Shown here: one piece after another, positions 59,293-64,000 of the stretch
How the letters are laid out: the number at the start of each line of letters is the position of its first letter
Numbering within the stretch: position 1 is the stretch's first letter
Assembly (NCBI RefSeq): GCF_000953015.1
Contig: NZ_LN794158.1
Coordinates: 1,426,001-1,490,000, forward strand
DNA length: 64,000 nt
Reading direction: 5' to 3'
DNA from: Candidatus Methylopumilus turicensis
Lineage (GTDB): Bacteria; Pseudomonadota; Gammaproteobacteria; Burkholderiales; Methylophilaceae
Program-made: the position numbers and the translations under genes
The notes under the pieces: generated by a model
What the model was told of the DNA's origin: nothing
Databases searched by the model: none
Seen by the model: only the letters and a program-made list of their open reading frames with translations

Positions 59293-61350
59293 TTAAGCAG
59301 CAGAATATTGTTTAGCAAAAGCGGGAATTAAATCTGGGGGCAGCGCTTTACTATAGAGCCATCCCTGAACAGAGAATGGGACATTCTTTGGAATTTTGGA
59401 CAGTTGCTCTTCGCTCTCAACCCCTTCAACCACTAGAGATAGGCCCAAAGCTTCAGCAAAGTTGAAGATGCCGGACATGACTTTCTGCCCCCCCTCGGTT
59501 TCGAGGGCGAGGACAAAACTTCTATCCACTTTAATATAATCTGCATGCAAACTATTTAAATAACTTAATGATGAATAACCAGTTCCAAAGTCATCAATAT
59601 AAACCTTCCCGCCAAATGCATGAATACGTTTAATTGCATCAACCACTTCAACTAATCCTGTTGAAAAGTCCTGCTCAACAATTTCAATTGAAATTCTGCC
59701 TTTTGCTTGGCTGATTTTATTAATCAGCTCATTGGTCGCTACTTTTTCGCTTAACGTGGCACCGGTCACATTAATTTTTATTGGCACATCAACCCCCATT
59801 TCTTGCCAAATTGCATCTTGTTCTAGCACTTCACCCGCGACCCATAAATCAATACTTTTCATCAAACCAGCCTCGTCCAACCATGGTAAAAACTCGAAAG
59901 GCATAATCGTTTTTCCTGATTTTTCACGCGCGCGAGGTAAGGCTTCAGCCCCAACAAAATGCTTGGTTTGCACGGATACCTGGGGCTGATACTCCAAAAA
60001 GAAATCAAGCTCTGCTAAACGCTCTAGCTGCTGACGTTTGCGATTCTTTGCATGACGTAAGGTATTTGATTGCTGTACAACGTCATCCGAAAATAAGGAT
60101 GCCTCTTCTTGAAAGTGTGTATAAGTCATTTTCAATGACTTTAAATAAACATTCAGAGATTTTGAGCTCTCTCGTTCAATGACTTTTATAAAAGGACTGT
60201 AAATCATAGAACCAAGCATAATATTAAATAACTGTAAGGCGACTGCGTGAATGTCGTGATGCGTTGCAAAAAAAGCATTGAAGCCAATTAGACTATTGAG
60301 TGGAATAGTTGCATTAGGGATCGCCACCCAACCGAAGTTGATAACCGTCAAGGCAACCACAACATTCACCACTGGAACAACTAAAAATGGCACTAACATT
60401 TTTGGGTTTAAAATAATGGGAAGGCCGAATAGCAGTAGCTCATTGACGTTTAGTAGGCCGATTGGCACGCTAGCAACTGCTAGCAAACGTAATGTTTTAC
60501 TTCTAGAAAAAATTAATATTGAAATAATTAACGAGAACGTTGCGCCACACCCTCCCATAAATACAAAAGCACCCAAAAATGACTCGTTTACCAGGCCAAG
60601 TCCTGCGGCTGAGTTCTCTGTCAATTGCACCATTAATGGGTGTAAGACATTTGCCCCATGAATACCAAAAAACCACAATATAGAATTCAAACTCGTATAA
60701 AGAACACCCCCTAAGTAAGATGCACCAATCGATGCATCACTCAGAAAATCAGGAAAAATAAAAAAAGAACTGACATAAATCAACGCTTTGAGCGTGACGA
60801 AAATAATCGAAAAAACCACAATTCCAGGAATGGTCAAATTAAGCGCACCCTTCACATTCCCACCCGCAAAGTCAGCATCAGTAATTCTTGCCCACTTTTT
60901 TTGGTATAACCAATAAACTAAAGGCACCACAACAAAAGGAATAATGATGCCAATGATCAACATAAAAGTATCGGCGCGACTAGAGTCACCACCAAGCTGC
61001 TGTTTAGCAACAAGCGTAGAAATCAGAGCCAATAGAGAAACTGGCATGGGGGGTAAGCGCTTTTTAACGCTTAATATATAAGCAAGCGCACTCGTTGCGA
61101 TGATTGGTATCAAGCCTGAAAATATCTTATTTAAACTCGACAAATTAGCAACGAACTCAGGCGCAATTCCTATCAACTGAAACATAAAGGCGGTAGCAAC
61201 AAAAATGGCAGACATAATTGCGCATGGCAAAGTCCAAATCATCGCCTCTCTTAAATAAAAGATTGACTCGGTAGGTATCAGACGAATGAAATTCGCTCGG
61301 GCTAGCACCAAGACTCTCTTTAAATTACGTGCCGTCGATGTATGGTTCAA
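59293..61350 (-). CDS. PTS EIIC-like membrane domain fused to a c-di-GMP EAL phosphodiesterase
   Basis: A 685-residue fusion. Residues about 30-395 form a membrane domain like cellobiose/lactose PTS EIIC: GIHG (about 228-231, sugar-binding His) and LLNVNELLLFGLPIILNP (about 298-315, equivalent to the NEPxxFGxP signature with Glu kept). No EIIA or EIIB is attached. A linker of about 50 charged residues follows. The EAL domain runs from about 445: EAL (AEALPRARE, about 467), Asn of INVTG (about 526), Glu of IEIVEQD, DDFGTGYSSL (about 585-594), Lys of YIKVD, EGVE (about 642) and QG (about 661). All catalytic residues are present, so c-di-GMP hydrolysis is likely. TTG start with GAG upstream. A sugar-sensing role for the membrane half is inferred. 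Monocistronic; unusual. Confidence 0.9.
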   Translation of the reverse strand: MNHTSTARNLKRVLVLARANFIRLIPTESIFYLREAMIWTLPCAIMSAIFVATAFMFQLIGIAPEFVANLSSLNKIFSGLIPIIATSALAYILSVKKRLPPMPVSLLALISTLVAKQQLGGDSSRADTFMLIIGIIIPFVVVPLVYWLYQKKWARITDADFAGGNVKGALNLTIPGIVVFSIIFVTLKALIYVSSFFIFPDFLSDASIGASYLGGVLYTSLNSILWFFGIHGANVLHPLMVQLTENSAAGLGLVNESFLGAFVFMGGCGATFSLIISILIFSRSKTLRLLAVASVPIGLLNVNELLLFGLPIILNPKMLVPFLVVPVVNVVVALTVINFGWVAIPNATIPLNSLIGFNAFFATHHDIHAVALQLFNIMLGSMIYSPFIKVIERESSKSLNVYLKSLKMTYTHFQEEASLFSDDVVQQSNTLRHAKNRKRQQLERLAELDFFLEYQPQVSVQTKHFVGAEALPRAREKSGKTIMPFEFLPWLDEAGLMKSIDLWVAGEVLEQDAIWQEMGVDVPIKINVTGATLSEKVATNELINKISQAKGRISIEIVEQDFSTGLVEVVDAIKRIHAFGGKVYIDDFGTGYSSLSYLNSLHADYIKVDRSFVLALETEGGQKVMSGIFNFAEALGLSLVVEGVESEEQLSKIPKNVPFSVQGWLYSKALPPDLIPAFAKQYSAA

Positions 61351-61477
61351 AATTTTTGCTCAACAATTCGTGTGGATTAATGATACTAATCTACGTCAGG
61401 ATGATGGATTCTATCAGAAAATATAATTTACAATAAAATTTAAAATTCATAATTTTCAGATTGTTAAATATTAAACT

Positions 61478-61510
61478 TAAAGAAAAAGGGCCCGTAGGCC
61501 CTTTTTCTTT
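61478..61510 (-). terminator. Intrinsic terminator after pgk
   Basis: AGAAAAAGGGCC (61481-61492) pairs with GGCCCTTTTTCT (61497-61508) around CGTA. On the minus strand a T-rich tail follows the stem. It closes the tkt-gap-pgk run. Confidence 0.9.
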
Positions 61511-61530
61511 TTTTCATCCAAATTGTTGAT

Positions 61531-62706
61531 TTAGCTCCGTGATTCTAGAATCTCAACGGCGGGTAGTTTCTTACCCTCTAAAAACTCTAAGAAAGCACCA
61601 CCAGCGGTCGAAATGTATGAAACCTGATCGTAAATATTATATTTTTGGATCGCGGCGATCGTATCGCCACCTCCAGCCAAAGTGAATGCTTTAGTGTGAG
61701 CAATAGCCATTGCAATCGTCTTTGTACCTTCACCAAACTGATCAAACTCGAACACACCCAGCGGGCCATTCCAAACCACAGTACCCGCATTCATAATAAT
61801 ATTAGCAAGCTCCTGGGCAGACTTTGGACCAATATCAAAAATCATGTCATCAGGCGCAATCTTGCCAGCATCCTTAATCACCGCCGGTTCATTTGCATCA
61901 AAATGCTTTCCCGTCACCACATCAACAGCAATTGGCACAGCAGCACCGCGCTCAGCCATTTTGCTAATGAGTGCACGAGCCGTAGGAAGAAGGTCATCCT
62001 CACATAGCGAGTGACCAATCTCATGCCCTGTTGCTTTTAGAAATGTATTGGCGATGCCCCCGCCGACCACTAACTGATCTACTTTTTCAGATAAGCTTTC
62101 AAGTACGGTCAGTTTTGTAGAGACTTTAGATCCGCCGACAATGGCGACCATCGGACGAGCAGGGTTGAGCAAAGCCTTGCTTAAGGCGTCCAACTCCTGA
62201 GTAAGCAAAATACCGGCAGCAGCCACTGGCGCAAATTTAGCTACGCCGTAAGTCGAGGCCTCGGCACGATGGGCTGTTCCAAACGCATCCATTACAAACA
62301 CATCACAAAGTTTGGCATAAGCCTGCGCAGTTTCGTCTAGGTTCTTTTTTTCACCTGGATTAAAGCGACAGTTTTCTAACAAAACTAACTCACCATCCGC
62401 AATATCAAATCCACCAGCCACCCAATCTTTGATTAAGCGAACAGATTTTCCTAACTTAGCAGAAATAATGTCAGCAACAGGCTGAAGTGAATTCTCCTCA
62501 GAATAAACACCTTCTTCAGGACGACCAAGGTGCGATGTCACCATCACTTTTGCACCAGCATTGAGCGCGAACTCAATCGTCGCCATGGAGGCTGTAATAC
62601 GCGCATCGGAAGTCACTTGCCCATCTTTCACAGGCACATTTAAATCCGCACGAATAAATACACGCTTCCCCGACAAATCTAAATCGGTCATTTTAATAAT
62701 TGCCAT
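61531..62706 (-). CDS. pgk: Phosphoglycerate kinase
   Basis: A 391-residue glycolytic/gluconeogenic kinase. [31 protein letters not shown] and [12 protein letters not shown] are conserved signatures. Normal length. 9 bases after gap, so co-transcribed. Confidence 0.99.
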   Translation of the reverse strand: MAIIKMTDLDLSGKRVFIRADLNVPVKDGQVTSDARITASMATIEFALNAGAKVMVTSHLGRPEEGVYSEENSLQPVADIISAKLGKSVRLIKDWVAGGFDIADGELVLLENCRFNPGEKKNLDETAQAYAKLCDVFVMDAFGTAHRAEASTYGVAKFAPVAAAGILLTQELDALSKALLNPARPMVAIVGGSKVSTKLTVLESLSEKVDQLVVGGGIANTFLKATGHEIGHSLCEDDLLPTARALISKMAERGAAVPIAVDVVTGKHFDANEPAVIKDAGKIAPDDMIFDIGPKSAQELANIIMNAGTVVWNGPLGVFEFDQFGEGTKTIAMAIAHTKAFTLAGGGDTIAAIQKYNIYDQVSYISTAGGAFLEFLEGKKLPAVEILESRS

Positions 62707-62715
62707 GATGCTTCC

Positions 62716-63777
<1,062 letters not shown>

Positions 63778-63789
63778 TTATTTCAATAA

Positions 63790-64000
63790 TTACAGTACTG
63801 ACTTAACAGTTTTCACTACGTTTTCAACAGTGAAACCAAAGTGCTTCATCAATACGCCACCAGGTGCAGACTCACCAAATGTGTCGATACCAACGACAGC
63901 ACCCTCTAAGCCAACATACTTGCGCCAGAAGTCAGGGTGAGCAGCTTCAACAGCCACGCGCTTAACGCCTGCAGTTAACACGCTGTCACGGTATGCTTTG
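63790..64000 (-). CDS. tkt: Transketolase, C-terminal fragment (partial)
   Basis: The last 69 residues or so of transketolase, cut by the right window edge ([40 protein letters not shown], which match the C-terminal transketolase domain). It transfers two-carbon ketol groups with thiamine diphosphate in the pentose phosphate or RuMP cycle. Upstream of gap-pgk. Confidence 0.95.
   Translation of the reverse strand, partial: KAYRDSVLTAGVKRVAVEAAHPDFWRKYVGLEGAVVGIDTFGESAPGGVLMKHFGFTVENVVKTVKSVL

Overview
The window looks like chromosome from a betaproteobacterium of moderate to low GC, most likely a methylotroph of the family Methylophilaceae. That placement is an inference from protein resemblance and gene order (tkt-gap-pgk, argJ-AAA-Nudix/ThiE, pilD-coaE-zapD-yacG, tgt-yajC-secD-secF, clpS-clpA); I could not run a search. 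About 54 kb (from 9.7 kb rightward) is dense core genome. The first 9.6 kb is accessory DNA next to a tRNA-Lys gene.

Region 1 (1-6.99 kb) is the remnant or edge of an integrative element. It holds a truncated gene at the window edge, a clamp-loader-like AAA ATPase with an abnormal Walker B, two larger proteins of unknown function, a zinc-ribbon protein and a tyrosine integrase. Cargo follows: a secreted LprI-like protein, a small orphan, and a two-gene unit pairing a HEPN-type protein (RN-x3-H motif) with a two-helix membrane protein, which is a candidate undescribed defence or toxin system. Two 23-bp hairpins with identical arms bracket the backbone genes.

Region 2 (7.0-9.75 kb) is a 2.6-kb metal cassette: Cys-rich membrane peptide, MerT-like membrane protein, MerP-like HMA protein, outer-membrane barrel, His/Cys-rich secreted protein and a divergent DUF3147-type membrane protein. 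It lies between two imperfect direct repeats of 110-121 bp. The right copy is the natural terminator region of tRNA-Lys, so the left copy looks like a duplicated junction.

Region 3 (9.9-28.4 kb) is core: ffh and divergent ypjD-like gene, a HAD phosphatase, leuA, pssA, the tgt-yajC-secD-secF export/tRNA-modification operon, a CNNM/CorC protein, clpS-clpA, and the clpB-lipoprotein-yjbQ-GST run. A near-consensus heat-shock (RpoH) promoter precedes clpB.

Region 4 (28.4-33.9 kb) is a probable copper-acquisition locus, all on the minus strand: an outer-membrane barrel, a DUF2946-type secreted protein, a TonB-dependent receptor, a BNR/sialidase-fold protein with a CxCC motif, and a thioredoxin-like protein. 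It echoes the region 2 cassette.

Region 5 (33.9-64 kb) is core again: lspA-ileS-ribF-murJ, rpsT, purK-purE, proB-obgE-rpmA-rplU, ispB, pilD-coaE-zapD-yacG with a PCu(A)C-like lipoprotein, Nudix/ThiE-AAA-argJ, DUF1289-secA, a DUF721 gene, ppa, a beta-carbonic anhydrase, a YkvA-like gene, purC, an unusual PTS-EIIC/EAL fusion, and pgk-gap-tkt at the right edge. Several genes use TTG starts, some joined to the upstream stop as TTGA.
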